From positions 1 to 59,918 of the forward strand of contig NZ_QQNA01000030.1 of the NCBI RefSeq assembly GCF_003346515.1: a stretch of 59,918 nt of DNA, written 5' to 3'. The notes beneath the pieces are model-generated. The model was not told the DNA's origin. It saw only the letters and a program-made list of their open reading frames with translations, and did no database searches. How positions within the stretch are numbered: position 1 is the first letter of the stretch; each line of letters opens with the position of its first letter. Source of the stretch: Streptomyces corynorhini (GTDB lineage Bacteria > Actinomycetota > Actinomycetes > Streptomycetales > Streptomycetaceae). Shown here piece after piece: positions 10,066-18,326 of the stretch. The translations under genes were made by a program, and so were the position numbers.

Positions 10066-11055
10066 TCAGCCGACGAGACCGTCGGCCAGCTCCTCGTGGA
10101 GGTTGGACTCCGTGCCCGGGATGCCCAGGTCCTGCGCCCGCTTGTCGGCCATGGCCAGCAGCCGCCGGATCCGTCCCGCGACCGCGTCCTTGGTCAGCGG
10201 CGGGTCGGCGAGCGCGCCCAGCTCCTCCAGGGACGCCTGCTTGTGCTCCATGCGCAGCCGGCCCGCGGCGGCGAGGTGCTCGGGCACCTCCTCGCCGAGG
10301 ATCTCCAGCGCGCGCTGCACCCGGGCACCGGCGGCGACCGCCGCGCGGGCGGAGCGGCGCAGGTTCGCGTCGTCGAAATTGGCGAGCCGGTTGGCCGTGG
10401 CGCGGACCTCGCGGCGCATCCGCCGCTCCTCCCAGGCCAGCACCGACTCGTGCGCCCCGAGCCGGGTCAGCAGCGCGCCGATCGCGTCCCCGTCCCGTAC
10501 GACCACCCGGTCCACCCCGCGCACCTCGCGGGCCTTGGCGGCGATCTGCAGCCTGCGGGCCGCGCCGACCAGCGCGAGGGCGGCCTCGGGCCCCGGGCAG
10601 GTCACCTCCAGCGACGAGGAGCGGCCCGGCTCGGTGAGCGAGCCGTGCGACAGGAAAGCGCCGCGCCAGGCGGCCTCGGCGTCACAGGTGGCGCCGGAGA
10701 CGACCTGCGGGGGAAGCCCGCGGATCGGGCGCCCCCTGCCGTCCACCAGCCCCGTCTGCCGGGCCAGCTGATCACCGCCGGTGATCACCCGTACGACGTA
10801 ACGGCTGCCGCGGCGCAGCCCGCCGGGGGCCATCACCACCAGCTCCGAGTTGTGCCCGAAGATCTCCAGGATGTCCTTGCGCAGTCGGCGCGCGGCGATG
10901 CTGGTGTCCAGCTCCGCTTCGATCACGATGCGGCCGCTCACCAGGTGCAGCCCGCCCGCGAACCGGAGGATCGCCGAAACCTCCGCCTTCCTGCAGCACG
11001 TCCGGGTGACGGGGAGGCGGGCGATCTCGTCCTTCACCGCTGGCGTCATCGCCAT
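10066..11055 (-). CDS. whiA: Sporulation transcription regulator WhiA
   Basis: DNA-binding developmental regulator that, with WhiB, controls sporulation-septation genes in Streptomyces. At 329 aa it has the two-part WhiA layout: an N-terminal LAGLIDADG-endonuclease-like fold without endonuclease function ([20 protein letters not shown] onward) and a C-terminal helix-turn-helix with [22 protein letters not shown] and [13 protein letters not shown] 11055 gives [10 protein letters not shown], the usual N-terminus. It overlaps the yvcK stop by 10 bases, so the two are translationally linked. Confidence 0.96.
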   Translation of the reverse strand: MAMTPAVKDEIARLPVTRTCCRKAEVSAILRFAGGLHLVSGRIVIEAELDTSIAARRLRKDILEIFGHNSELVVMAPGGLRRGSRYVVRVITGGDQLARQTGLVDGRGRPIRGLPPQVVSGATCDAEAAWRGAFLSHGSLTEPGRSSSLEVTCPGPEAALALVGAARRLQIAAKAREVRGVDRVVVRDGDAIGALLTRLGAHESVLAWEERRMRREVRATANRLANFDDANLRRSARAAVAAGARVQRALEILGEEVPEHLAAAGRLRMEHKQASLEELGALADPPLTKDAVAGRIRRLLAMADKRAQDLGIPGTESNLHEELADGLVG

Positions 11056-12086
11056 GGGCCGATCCTTCCATGCATCCGAAAAATACGGTCGTACGCGGCT
11101 GCCAACAGCTCGGGATCATGGACCGGCGAACTGTCGGGCGCTGCCACCGGCGCCAGCTCGACCGCGGCACCGAACCGTTTCGCGGCATCGGAGAGAGAAT
11201 CACAGTCGGGCACGGCGGCCTCGTCGGCCAGCACCACGTCCAAGGCGAGTTTAGGGGCGTGTCGCCCCAAAACCTCCAAATGACGCTGCGGGGAGAAGCC
11301 ATCGGTTTCACCGGGTTGCGGAGCGAGGTTCAGCGAGAGGACCCGGCGGGCCTTGGTCTCGACGAGCGCGTCGAGCAGTTCGGGCACCAGCAGATGCGGG
11401 ATCACCGAGGAGAACCAGGAGCCGGGGCCGAGCACCACCCAGTCGGCGTCCAGGACGGCGGCGACGGCCTCCGGGACGGCCGGCGGGTCCTGCGGCACGA
11501 GGTGCACGGACTGCACCTCGCCCCGGGTGAGCGCCACGGTCGCCTGGCCGCGTACGGTGTCGATCCGGTCGGGGAGGGCCGGGTCGTGCCCCCGTACCAG
11601 CGCCTGCAGCTCCAGCGGTACGGCGGACATGGGCAGCACCCGGCCGTGGGCGCCGAGGAGCTTGCCGACCAGGTCGAGGGCCTGGACATGGTCGCCGAGC
11701 TGCTCCCAGAGGGCGACGATCAGCAGATTGCCGACCGCGTGCTCGTGCAGCTCGCCCTGGGACTGGAAGCGGTGCTGGATCACCTGTGCCCAGGTCTGCC
11801 CCCAGTCGTCGTCCCCGCAGAGCGCGGCGAGCGCCTTGCGCAGGTCACCGGGGGGCAGGACGCCCAGCTCCTCCCGGAGCCGGCCGCTGGAGCCGCCGTC
11901 GTCGGCGACGGTGACGACGGCGGTGAGGTCGCCGGTGATCCGGCGGAGCGCGGTCAGGGAGGCGGACAGCCCCATGCCGCCGCCGAGGGCGACGACCTTC
12001 GGCTGGGCGCCGCGCCCGCGCCCGCGTGCCGACAGCGTCGGTACGCCCCGGCGCAGTCGGCGCATACGGAAGGTCCGTCCGGTCAC
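11046..12086 (-). CDS. yvcK: YvcK/CofD-like gluconeogenesis factor
   Basis: A 346-aa member of the YvcK (CofD-related) family, UDP-sugar-binding proteins tied to carbon source use and cell-wall synthesis. The N-terminal nucleotide-binding loop is [13 protein letters not shown] (about residues 31-43), followed by [13 protein letters not shown] and the [10 protein letters not shown] helix. [16 protein letters not shown] is the conserved central motif. GTG 12086 overlaps the rapZ TGA as GTGA. An ATG at 12065 is an alternative start. The conserved cluster rapZ-yvcK-whiA supports the call. Confidence 0.93.
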   Translation of the reverse strand: MTGRTFRMRRLRRGVPTLSARGRGRGAQPKVVALGGGMGLSASLTALRRITGDLTAVVTVADDGGSSGRLREELGVLPPGDLRKALAALCGDDDWGQTWAQVIQHRFQSQGELHEHAVGNLLIVALWEQLGDHVQALDLVGKLLGAHGRVLPMSAVPLELQALVRGHDPALPDRIDTVRGQATVALTRGEVQSVHLVPQDPPAVPEAVAAVLDADWVVLGPGSWFSSVIPHLLVPELLDALVETKARRVLSLNLAPQPGETDGFSPQRHLEVLGRHAPKLALDVVLADEAAVPDCDSLSDAAKRFGAAVELAPVAAPDSSPVHDPELLAAAYDRIFRMHGRIGPWR

Positions 12087-13045
12087 TCGCGCCCCAGATC
12101 CCGGTGGACGACCACGGTCTCGACGCCCTCGGAGGCCAGGCGCGCGCCGATCTTCTCGGACATCGCGACGGAACGGTGCTTGCCGCCGGTGCAGCCCACG
12201 GCGACGGTCACATAGCGCTTGCCCTCGCGGCGGTAGCCGGTGGCGATCAGCTGGAGCAGCTCGGTGTAGCGGTCGAGGAACTCCTTGGCGCCGGGCTGGT
12301 TGAAGACGTAGGTGGCGACCTCGTCGTTGAGCCCGGTGAAGGGGCGCAGCTCCGGCACCCAGTGCGGGTTGGGCAGGAACCGGCAGTCGACCACCAGGTC
12401 GGCGTCGACCGGCAGCCCGTACTTGTAGCCGAAGGACATGACAGTGGCCCGCAGCTCCGGCTTCTCGTCCCCGGCGAACTGGGCGTCCATCTTGCTGCGC
12501 AGCTCGTGGACGTTGAGGTCGGAGGTGTCGATCACCAGGTCGGCGTCGCCGCGCAGCTCGCGCAGCAGATCGCGCTCGGCCTCGATGCCGTCGACGATCC
12601 GGCCGTCGCCCTGCAGGGGGTGCGGACGGCGGACCGATTCGAAGCGGCGGACCAGCGCGTCTTCGGAGGACTCCAGGAAGACGATGCGCCGGGTGACCTG
12701 CTTGGCGTCGAGGTCGGCGAGGGATTCGCGGAGGTTGTCGAAGAAGCGCCGGCCCCGGACGTCCACGACGACCGCGATCCGCGCCACATTGCCCTGCGAG
12801 CGGGCGCCCAGCTCCACCATGGTGGGGATGAGCGCGGGCGGCAGGTTGTCGACGACGAACCAGCCGAGGTCCTCCAGACACTTGGCGGCGGTGCTGCGGC
12901 CCGCCCCGGACATCCCGGAGATGATCACCAGCTCGGGGATGGCCGCCTCGGTGGCCTCGCCGTTCTCCTTCGGGGTGCCCGAACCGCTCGCGCCCGTACT
13001 GTCCGTACTCACGTGCCCTGCTCCGTCCCGGTCGTGCTCAGTCAT
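12083..13045 (-). CDS. rapZ: RapZ family nucleotide-binding protein
   Basis: A 320-aa RapZ (YvcJ) family protein with P-loop NTPase fold. In E. coli RapZ is an RNase adaptor for small RNAs controlling glucosamine-6-phosphate synthase; the actinobacterial role is less defined. A P-loop of the form GMSGAGRST lies near residue 45, DVRGRRFF and RRPHPL mark the middle, and the C-terminal GCTGGKHRS motif (about residues 285-293) is the RapZ hallmark. ATG 13045 (MTEHDRDG) is chosen and overlaps the uvrC stop by 8 bases; an upstream ATG at 13066 would add 7 residues. Confidence 0.93.
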   Translation of the reverse strand: MTEHDRDGAGHVSTDSTGASGSGTPKENGEATEAAIPELVIISGMSGAGRSTAAKCLEDLGWFVVDNLPPALIPTMVELGARSQGNVARIAVVVDVRGRRFFDNLRESLADLDAKQVTRRIVFLESSEDALVRRFESVRRPHPLQGDGRIVDGIEAERDLLRELRGDADLVIDTSDLNVHELRSKMDAQFAGDEKPELRATVMSFGYKYGLPVDADLVVDCRFLPNPHWVPELRPFTGLNDEVATYVFNQPGAKEFLDRYTELLQLIATGYRREGKRYVTVAVGCTGGKHRSVAMSEKIGARLASEGVETVVVHRDLGRE

Positions 13046-15248
13046 GCGTGGTGCCCCCGTTGTCATCCATGATCTCTCCTGTTGCCGTGTTCACGGCGGG
13101 TGTCGCCGGGGCCGCCGCGGCGAAGGCCACGGCGATCGACTCGGCTGTCTTGCGGCCGACGCCGGGCACCTCGCAGATCTGGTCGATTGTCGCCTGCCGC
13201 AGCCGCTTCACCGAGCCGAAATGCTTGATGAGGGCCTGCTTGCGGGCCTCGCCCAGCCCGGCCACGTCGTCCAGCGGGCTGGTCCTGACGCGTTTGGCCC
13301 GTTTGGCGCGCTGATAGGTGATGGCGAAGCGGTGCGCCTCGTCGCGCACGCGCTGGAGCAGATAGAGCCCTTCACTGGAGCGGGGCAGGACGACCGGGTC
13401 GCTCTCGCCGGGCACCCAGACCTCTTCGAGGCGCTTGGCGAGGCCGCAGACCGCGATGTCGTCGATGCCCAGCTCGTCGAGGGCCCGCTGGGCGGCGGCG
13501 ACCTGGGGACGGCCGCCGTCCACCACGAGGAGCTGGGGCGGGTAGGCGAACCGCTTGGGGCGGCCGTCGTCCTCGGTGAGAGGCTCGGGCACCTCAGACG
13601 CCTCAGGTCCCTCAGGCACCTCGGACACCTCAGACGCCTCAGGTCCCTCGGACACCTCGGACACCTCAGGTACCTCGGGCGCCCGGTCCTGGTCGGTGCT
13701 GTCCCGCGGAGCGGCACCGCTCGGCGGGGTGGTGTCGTCCGGCGGGCCGGTGCCGTCGGGCGGGGTGGTGTCGTCCGGCCGCGCCGGGGTCTCCGGCCGG
13801 TCGGCGGTCTCCGGCTGCTGCGACCACTCGCCGGTGCGCTCCTTCTCCTGGAGGTAGCGCCGGAAGCGGCGGGTGATCACCTCGTGCATCGACCGTACGT
13901 CGTCCTGGCCCTCGAATGTCCTGATCTGGAAGCGGCGGTACTCGCTCTTGCGGGCGAGGCCGTCCTCGAAGACCACCATGGACGCCACGACGTCGTCGCC
14001 CTGGAGGTGCGAGATGTCGAAACACTCGATGCGCAGCGGCACGCTGTCCAGGTCGAGCGCCTGGGAGATCTCCTCCAGCGCGCGCGAGCGGGTGGTGAGG
14101 TCGCTGGCGCGCTTGGTCTTGTGCAGGACCAGGGACTGCTGCGCGTTGCGCGCGACCGTCACCATCAGGTCCTTCTTGTCCCCGCGCTGCGGGATGCGCA
14201 GCGAGACCTGGGCTCCCCTGCGCTCGCTCAGCCACTGGGCGAGCGCCTCGGTCTCGTCCGCGTCCCGGGGCAGCGCGGGGACGAGCACCTCCTTGGGGAC
14301 GGCGTCGCCGCGCTCCTCCCCGTACAGCTGCTGAAGCGCGTGCTCCACCAGGCCCGCCGTCTCGACGGCCTCGACCTTGTCGGTGACCCAGCCGCGCTGG
14401 CCGCGGACCCGGCCGCCGCGGACGTGGAAGATCTGCACGGCGGCTTCCAGCTCGTCCTCGGCGACCGCGATCAGATCGGCGTCGGTGGCGTCGGCCAGCA
14501 CGACGGCGTTCTTCTCCATGGCGCGGCGCAGGGCCGCTATGTCGTCGCGCAGCCGGGCCGCCCTCTCGTACTCCATCTCCTCGGCCGCCTCGGTCATCCG
14601 CCTCTCCAGGCGGCGGAGGTACGTGCCGGTGCGGCCCGCCATGAAGTCGCAGAACTCCTCGGCCAGTTCGCGGTGCTCCTCCGGGGTGACCCGGCCCACG
14701 CAGGGCGCCGAGCACTTGTCGATGTAGCCGAGGAGACAGGGGCGGCCGGTCCGCGCCGCGTTCTTGAACACCCCTGCGGAGCAGGTCCGTACGGGAAAGA
14801 CACGGAGCATCAGGTCGACGGTCTCGCGGATGGCCCAGGCGTGTCCGTACGGTCCGAAGTAGCGCACGCCCTTCTTCTTGGCGCCGCGCATCACCTGGAC
14901 CCGGGGGAACTCCTCGTTCAGCGTGACGGCGAGGGACGGATAGCTCTTGTCGTCGCGGTACTTGACGTTGAACCGGGGGTCGTACTCCTTGATCCAGGAG
15001 TACTCCAGCTGGAGCGCCTCGACCTCGGTGGAGACGACGGTCCACTCGACGGAGGCGGCGGTGGTGACCATGGAACGGGTGCGCGGATGCAGCCCCGACA
15101 GGTCCTGGAAGTAACTGGCGAGCCGCTGACGCAGGCTTTTCGCCTTCCCGACGTAGATCACCCGGCGGTGATCGTCGCGGAATTTGTAGACCCCCGGCGA
15201 GTCGGGGATCTGTCCCGGCTTGGGGCGGTAGCTGGAGGGGTCGGCCAT
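13038..15248 (-). CDS. uvrC: Excinuclease ABC subunit C
   Basis: Nuclease of nucleotide excision repair, making the 3' and 5' incisions after UvrAB damage recognition. The 736-aa protein has an N-terminal GIY-YIG nuclease (PGVYKF and [14 protein letters not shown], residues 15-45), a UVR/UvrB-contact helix ([16 protein letters not shown], about residues 225-240), an RNase H-like C-terminal nuclease (ECFDIS and VVDGG) and paired helix-hairpin-helix motifs at the end ([14 protein letters not shown]). ATG 15248 is the natural start. Unusual: residues about 473-560 form a Pro/Glu/Ser-rich repetitive insertion inside the C-terminal nuclease region. First gene of the uvrC-rapZ-yvcK-whiA overlap chain. 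Confidence 0.96.
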   Translation of the reverse strand: MADPSSYRPKPGQIPDSPGVYKFRDDHRRVIYVGKAKSLRQRLASYFQDLSGLHPRTRSMVTTAASVEWTVVSTEVEALQLEYSWIKEYDPRFNVKYRDDKSYPSLAVTLNEEFPRVQVMRGAKKKGVRYFGPYGHAWAIRETVDLMLRVFPVRTCSAGVFKNAARTGRPCLLGYIDKCSAPCVGRVTPEEHRELAEEFCDFMAGRTGTYLRRLERRMTEAAEEMEYERAARLRDDIAALRRAMEKNAVVLADATDADLIAVAEDELEAAVQIFHVRGGRVRGQRGWVTDKVEAVETAGLVEHALQQLYGEERGDAVPKEVLVPALPRDADETEALAQWLSERRGAQVSLRIPQRGDKKDLMVTVARNAQQSLVLHKTKRASDLTTRSRALEEISQALDLDSVPLRIECFDISHLQGDDVVASMVVFEDGLARKSEYRRFQIRTFEGQDDVRSMHEVITRRFRRYLQEKERTGEWSQQPETADRPETPARPDDTTPPDGTGPPDDTTPPSGAAPRDSTDQDRAPEVPEVSEVSEGPEASEVSEVPEGPEASEVPEPLTEDDGRPKRFAYPPQLLVVDGGRPQVAAAQRALDELGIDDIAVCGLAKRLEEVWVPGESDPVVLPRSSEGLYLLQRVRDEAHRFAITYQRAKRAKRVRTSPLDDVAGLGEARKQALIKHFGSVKRLRQATIDQICEVPGVGRKTAESIAVAFAAAAPATPAVNTATGEIMDDNGGTTHD

Positions 15249-15342
15249 GCACTCCACCCTACTGTCGGGCACCGACAGCGGGGCGGCGCAGGGCGGCGCG
15301 GGGCGGCTCGTCCGCCGCCGCGCTCGTCCGCCGTCAGGGCCG

Positions 15343-15771
15343 TCAGCTCCGCGGGCCCGCGACGAGTTTGCCGCCGGCCGCCGTCACCGGGACCTCGGGC
15401 AGCGGCGCGGTCGCCGGGCCGTGGAGCACCTCGCCGGTGGTGACGTCGAACTTGCTGCCGTGGCACGGGCAGTCCCCCACGGTGCCCTCCAGCTTCTCCA
15501 GCAGGCAGCCCGCGTGCGTGCACTGCGCGCTGAACGCCTTGTACCGGCCCTTCGCCGGGCAGCTGACCACCACGCGCTGTTCCTTGTAGAGCTTGGCGCC
15601 GCCGACGGGCACCTCGGACGCCTCGCCGAGATCGACCGGCGCGGTGGGCGTGGGCGTCTCCGCGTGGCCGAGCTTCGAGTCGGTGGAGCAGGCCGCCGCC
15701 CCGAGTCCGGCCATCCCGGCGAGGGCGGCGCCCTTCAGCACGGTACGGCGAGGGGCTGCGGGGCCGGCCAT
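15343..15771 (-). CDS. Rieske [2Fe-2S] lipoprotein/Tat-exported protein
   Basis: A 142-aa single-domain Rieske protein. The N-terminus [22 protein letters not shown] combines a twin-arginine region with a lipobox-like AAAC, so it is probably exported by Tat and possibly lipid-anchored. The cluster ligands are clear: CTHAGC (Cys-x-His, about residues 83-88) and CPCHGSKFD (about residues 101-109). It lies between the MarR gene and uvrC, all on the minus strand with short gaps (65 and 94 bases). Its redox partner is not encoded here. Electron transfer in the envelope is the reasonable inference; a dedicated oxygenase role lacks support. Confidence 0.9.
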   Translation of the reverse strand: MAGPAAPRRTVLKGAALAGMAGLGAAACSTDSKLGHAETPTPTAPVDLGEASEVPVGGAKLYKEQRVVVSCPAKGRYKAFSAQCTHAGCLLEKLEGTVGDCPCHGSKFDVTTGEVLHGPATAPLPEVPVTAAGGKLVAGPRS

Positions 15772-15836
15772 GGTGTCTCCACTGCTCAGGGGGTCGGTGA
15801 CATACCTGACGATACCGATACCCTCCCGGCGGCCGG

Positions 15837-16376
15837 TCAGGGGCCGCCCTCGGCGGCGTCGTCCCCGGCGTCGCTCCCGGCGTCACGCCCCGCGCCGCCG
15901 CCGGAGCCGGTCCCGCCGGTACGGCGGTGGCTGGAGATCCGCCGCAGCACCTCCACGGCGGCGTCGATGCGGTGCGCGGCCACTCCGTCGAGGCTCTCCG
16001 ACAGCGACGCCTGGAAGGCGCGGTCGACGCGTGTCAGGGTGTCCGCGCCCAGCGGGGTGGGCGTGATGCGCTGCACTCTGCGGTCCCTCGGCTCCGATAC
16101 GCGTTCGACCAGGCCCTGCCGTTCGAGTTCCCGTACCTGCCGGGTGACATGGGGCGTACGGACGCCGAGGCGCTCGGCGATCCGTCCGATCCGCAGCGGC
16201 CGCCCCTCCTCCACCAGCACGCGCAGGAGAGCGAGCCCGGCACGGTCGACCGGCATTCCGGCCAGGGCGACGATCCGCTCGTGGGTCCGGGGACGGGTGA
16301 GGTCGTAGGCGAGCGCGGACAGCAGCGCCTGCAGCTCGGCGATGCCGCGTCCCGTCCGGTCGGATGAACCGTGCAC
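15837..16376 (-). CDS. MarR family transcriptional regulator
   Basis: A 179-aa winged helix-turn-helix regulator. The DNA-binding part shows LRIGRIAERLGVRTPHVTRQVRELERQGLV (about residues 65-94) followed by the wing RVSEPRDRRVQRITPT. These proteins usually repress a divergent or own operon and respond to small aromatic ligands. GTG 16376 is the likely start; a longer in-frame extension is only translation of the palindromic element upstream and is rejected. No good ribosome-binding site precedes the GTG, so the start is uncertain. Divergent to the ferredoxin-P450 pair, which it may control. The C-terminal 25 residues are Gly/Asp-rich and probably disordered. Confidence 0.83.
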   Translation of the reverse strand: MHGSSDRTGRGIAELQALLSALAYDLTRPRTHERIVALAGMPVDRAGLALLRVLVEEGRPLRIGRIAERLGVRTPHVTRQVRELERQGLVERVSEPRDRRVQRITPTPLGADTLTRVDRAFQASLSESLDGVAAHRIDAAVEVLRRISSHRRTGGTGSGGGAGRDAGSDAGDDAAEGGP

Positions 16377-16401
16377 ACGGCCATCATGCCGGAGAGCGGT
16401 G

Positions 16402-16590
16402 GCGCCTAGGCCGTGTCTGACAAATGGCGCCGTCCGCCCGTAGGGCGGGGCTCGCGGCGTCTGGTGCGTGCGATCGCAAGGCGGAGGATCGCCCGTGTAC
16501 TGGACGTACTCGGGCGACTCCGACAACGCAGCGAGCGTGCGTGCCAGACGCCGCGAGCCAGGCGGGATTTGTCAGACACGGCCGAGGCGC
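16402..16590. repeat. Palindromic MITE-like repeat element, copy 1
   Basis: A 189-bp imperfect palindrome. Outer arms at 16402-16425 and 16567-16590 match over 24 bp with one mismatch and include a perfect 17-bp terminal repeat beginning GGCCGTGTCTGACAAAT. An inner 16-bp perfect inverted repeat pairs 16449-16464 with 16544-16559, and the centre near 16506 is itself palindromic. It has no coding capacity of its own; short ORFs across it are artefacts. A diverged second copy lies at 54136-54340. It starts only about 26 bases upstream of the marR start codon, so insertion has probably rebuilt the marR promoter region. Non-autonomous transposable repeat is the best guess; no clear target duplication was found. 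Confidence 0.75.
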
Positions 16591-16726
16591 GGCGGGACAT
16601 CCGAGGCGCGAGAACGGAGCGGTGCGACAGACGGGGCGGTGAGGTCACGCGCGGCGCGGCCCCGGGACCGGCGGCGCGGAGTTGGCCGAAGACGTACTTG
16701 CCCCATACACGCATCAAGGAGAAGCT

Positions 16727-16790
16727 ACTTAAGGTAACTAACTTCAGCCCCGCGCGCCGTTCTCCGCGGAGAACCGGTATCCGCGGAGAA
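16727..16790. promoter_or_regulatory. Operator-like palindromes upstream of ferredoxin-P450
   Basis: Three signals precede the ferredoxin gene. ACTTAAGGTAACT (16727-16739) is an AT-rich imperfect palindrome of the kind bound by MarR proteins. GTTCTCCGCGGAGAAC (16759-16774) is a perfect 16-bp palindrome. Its half CCGCGGAGAA recurs as a direct repeat 17 bases later (16781-16790), followed by the GGAGAAGG ribosome-binding site. They probably control the ferredoxin-P450 operon, with the divergent MarR as the first candidate binder. Confidence 0.5.
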
Positions 16791-16803
16791 GTGGAGAAGG
16801 CCC

Positions 16804-16998
16804 ATGCGCATCGCGATCGACCAGGACAAGTGTTGCGCCGCGGGACAGTGCGTCCTCGCGGCCGACGATCTCTTCGACCAGCGCGACGAGGACGGTGTCG
16901 TCGTCCTGCTCGACGCCGCGCCGCCCGCGGGCGCCCTCGACCGGGCGCGGGAGGCGGCGACCCTGTGCCCGGCGGCGGCCATCGAGGTCAGCGCCTGA
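16804..16998 (+). CDS. 3Fe-4S ferredoxin (P450 partner)
   Basis: A 64-aa ferredoxin with the spacing of single-cluster P450-partner ferredoxins: DKCCAAGQC (Cys 10/11 and 16) and CPAAAI (Cys 54) near the C-terminus, with the surrounding IDQDKC and REAATLCPAAAIEV framework. It carries electrons from a ferredoxin reductase to the cytochrome P450 encoded 46 bases downstream; no reductase is encoded in the window. A strong GGAGAAGG site lies 4 bases before ATG 16804. Regulation is probably by the operator-like sites just upstream. Confidence 0.92.
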   Translation: MRIAIDQDKCCAAGQCVLAADDLFDQRDEDGVVVLLDAAPPAGALDRAREAATLCPAAAIEVSA

Positions 16999-17044
16999 GA
17001 TCCACACGACCGACCGGCCACCCCTACTGCCCGGAGGAAGCGTC

Positions 17045-18262
17045 ATGCCCGAGACGGCCGTCCCCACCTTTCCGCTCAGCCGCGCGTCCGGCTGCCCCTT
17101 CGACCCCCCACCCCGTTACGCGACGCTGCGCGAGGAAGAGCCGGTCTCCCCGATCCGGCTCTGGAACGGGCAGGTCGCCTGGCTGCTGACCCGTTACGCG
17201 GACCAGCGCGCCGTACTCGCCGATCCGCGGTTCAGCGCCGACGTCACCCGCCCGGGGCACCCGGCCCAGAGCGCGGGCGTCCAGGCCAGGCGCGCCCCCG
17301 ACCGGCTGCCCTTCATCGCCCAGGACGACCCCGAGCACAATCACCAACGGCGCATGTTCACCGCTCACTTCACGGTCAGGCGCGTCGCCGCCATGAAGCC
17401 CCGCATCCAGGAGATCATCGATCGGCTCCTGGATCGGATGGAGGCGGCGGGACCGCCTGCCGATCTGGTGAGCGCGTTCGCCCTGCCGATGCCCTCGCTC
17501 GTCATCAGCGAACTCCTCGGCGTCCCCCACCGGGACCACGGCCTCTTCCAGCGCGCCGCGCGCACCCTGGTCACCCTCGCCAGCACGGCGGAGGAGTCCA
17601 GGGCCGCCGCCGGGGAACTCGCCGACTATCTGGACCATCTGATCACCGTCAAAGAGCGCGAGCCCGCCGACGATCTGCTCAGCAGCCTGGTCGCGGAGCG
17701 CGTACGCACCGGCGAACTGGGCCGGGAGTATCTGGTCGAGAACGCGATTCTGCTGCTGAGCGCGGGCCACGAGACCACCGCGAACATGACCGCCCTGGGC
17801 ACCCTCGCCCTGCTCCACCACCCCGAACAGCTCGCCGTCGTCCGCGACAGCGACGACCCCGCTCGCGTGGCCAACGCCGTGGAGGAGCTGCTGCGCTACC
17901 TCACCATCACCCACAGCGGGCGGCGCCGCGTGGCGACCGAGGACGTGGAGATCGCCGGCACGGTCATCCGCGCGGGCGAGGGAGTCGTCCTCGCCAACGA
18001 CGCGGGGAACCGGGACGGGACCGTCTTCCCCGACCCCGACCGTCTCGACATCGACCGGCCCGAGGTGCGCCGCCACATCGCCTTCGGCCACGGCAGCCAC
18101 CAGTGCCTCGGCCAGAATCTGGCCCGCGCCGAGCTGCAGCTCGCCTATCCGGCCCTGCTGCGGCGCTTCCCCGGCCTGCGCACCACCGTCCCGGACGGCG
18201 AACTCCGCTTCAAGGAGGACATGCTCGTGTACGGCGTCCACGAGCTGCCCGTCGCCTGGTAG
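17045..18262 (+). CDS. Cytochrome P450 (CYP105-like)
   Basis: A 405-aa soluble haem mono-oxygenase. The oxygen-binding helix I motif is SAGHETTANM (about residues 240-249), the ExxR pair is in EELLRYL (about residues 280-286), and the haem loop FGHGSHQCLGQNLAR (about residues 343-357) contains the axial Cys. The AGHETTANM form and overall length fit the CYP105-type group of Streptomyces P450s, often broad-specificity hydroxylases; the substrate cannot be predicted. ATG 17045 follows GGAGGAAG. It forms an operon with the ferredoxin gene and ends in a strong hairpin shared with convergent uvrA. Confidence 0.95.
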   Translation: MPETAVPTFPLSRASGCPFDPPPRYATLREEEPVSPIRLWNGQVAWLLTRYADQRAVLADPRFSADVTRPGHPAQSAGVQARRAPDRLPFIAQDDPEHNHQRRMFTAHFTVRRVAAMKPRIQEIIDRLLDRMEAAGPPADLVSAFALPMPSLVISELLGVPHRDHGLFQRAARTLVTLASTAEESRAAAGELADYLDHLITVKEREPADDLLSSLVAERVRTGELGREYLVENAILLLSAGHETTANMTALGTLALLHHPEQLAVVRDSDDPARVANAVEELLRYLTITHSGRRRVATEDVEIAGTVIRAGEGVVLANDAGNRDGTVFPDPDRLDIDRPEVRRHIAFGHGSHQCLGQNLARAELQLAYPALLRRFPGLRTTVPDGELRFKEDMLVYGVHELPVAW

Positions 18263-18280
18263 GGCGCACGCCCCGGCCGT

Positions 18281-18322
18281 CGTCCGTCCCGTACGCCTCC
18301 GGTGAGGCGGACGGGACGGACG
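18281..18322. terminator. Bidirectional terminator between P450 and uvrA
   Basis: Arms 18281-18299 and 18304-18322 pair over 19 bp with one mismatch around a 4-base loop. The hairpin sits between two convergent stops and should end both transcripts. Confidence 0.85.
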
Positions 18323-18326
18323 CGGG

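Noticed and set aside
16377..16526. Longer MarR protein starting at 16526
   Set aside because: The extra 50 residues translate the palindromic repeat element; a similar peptide is predicted from copy 2, so it is an artefact of the repeat.
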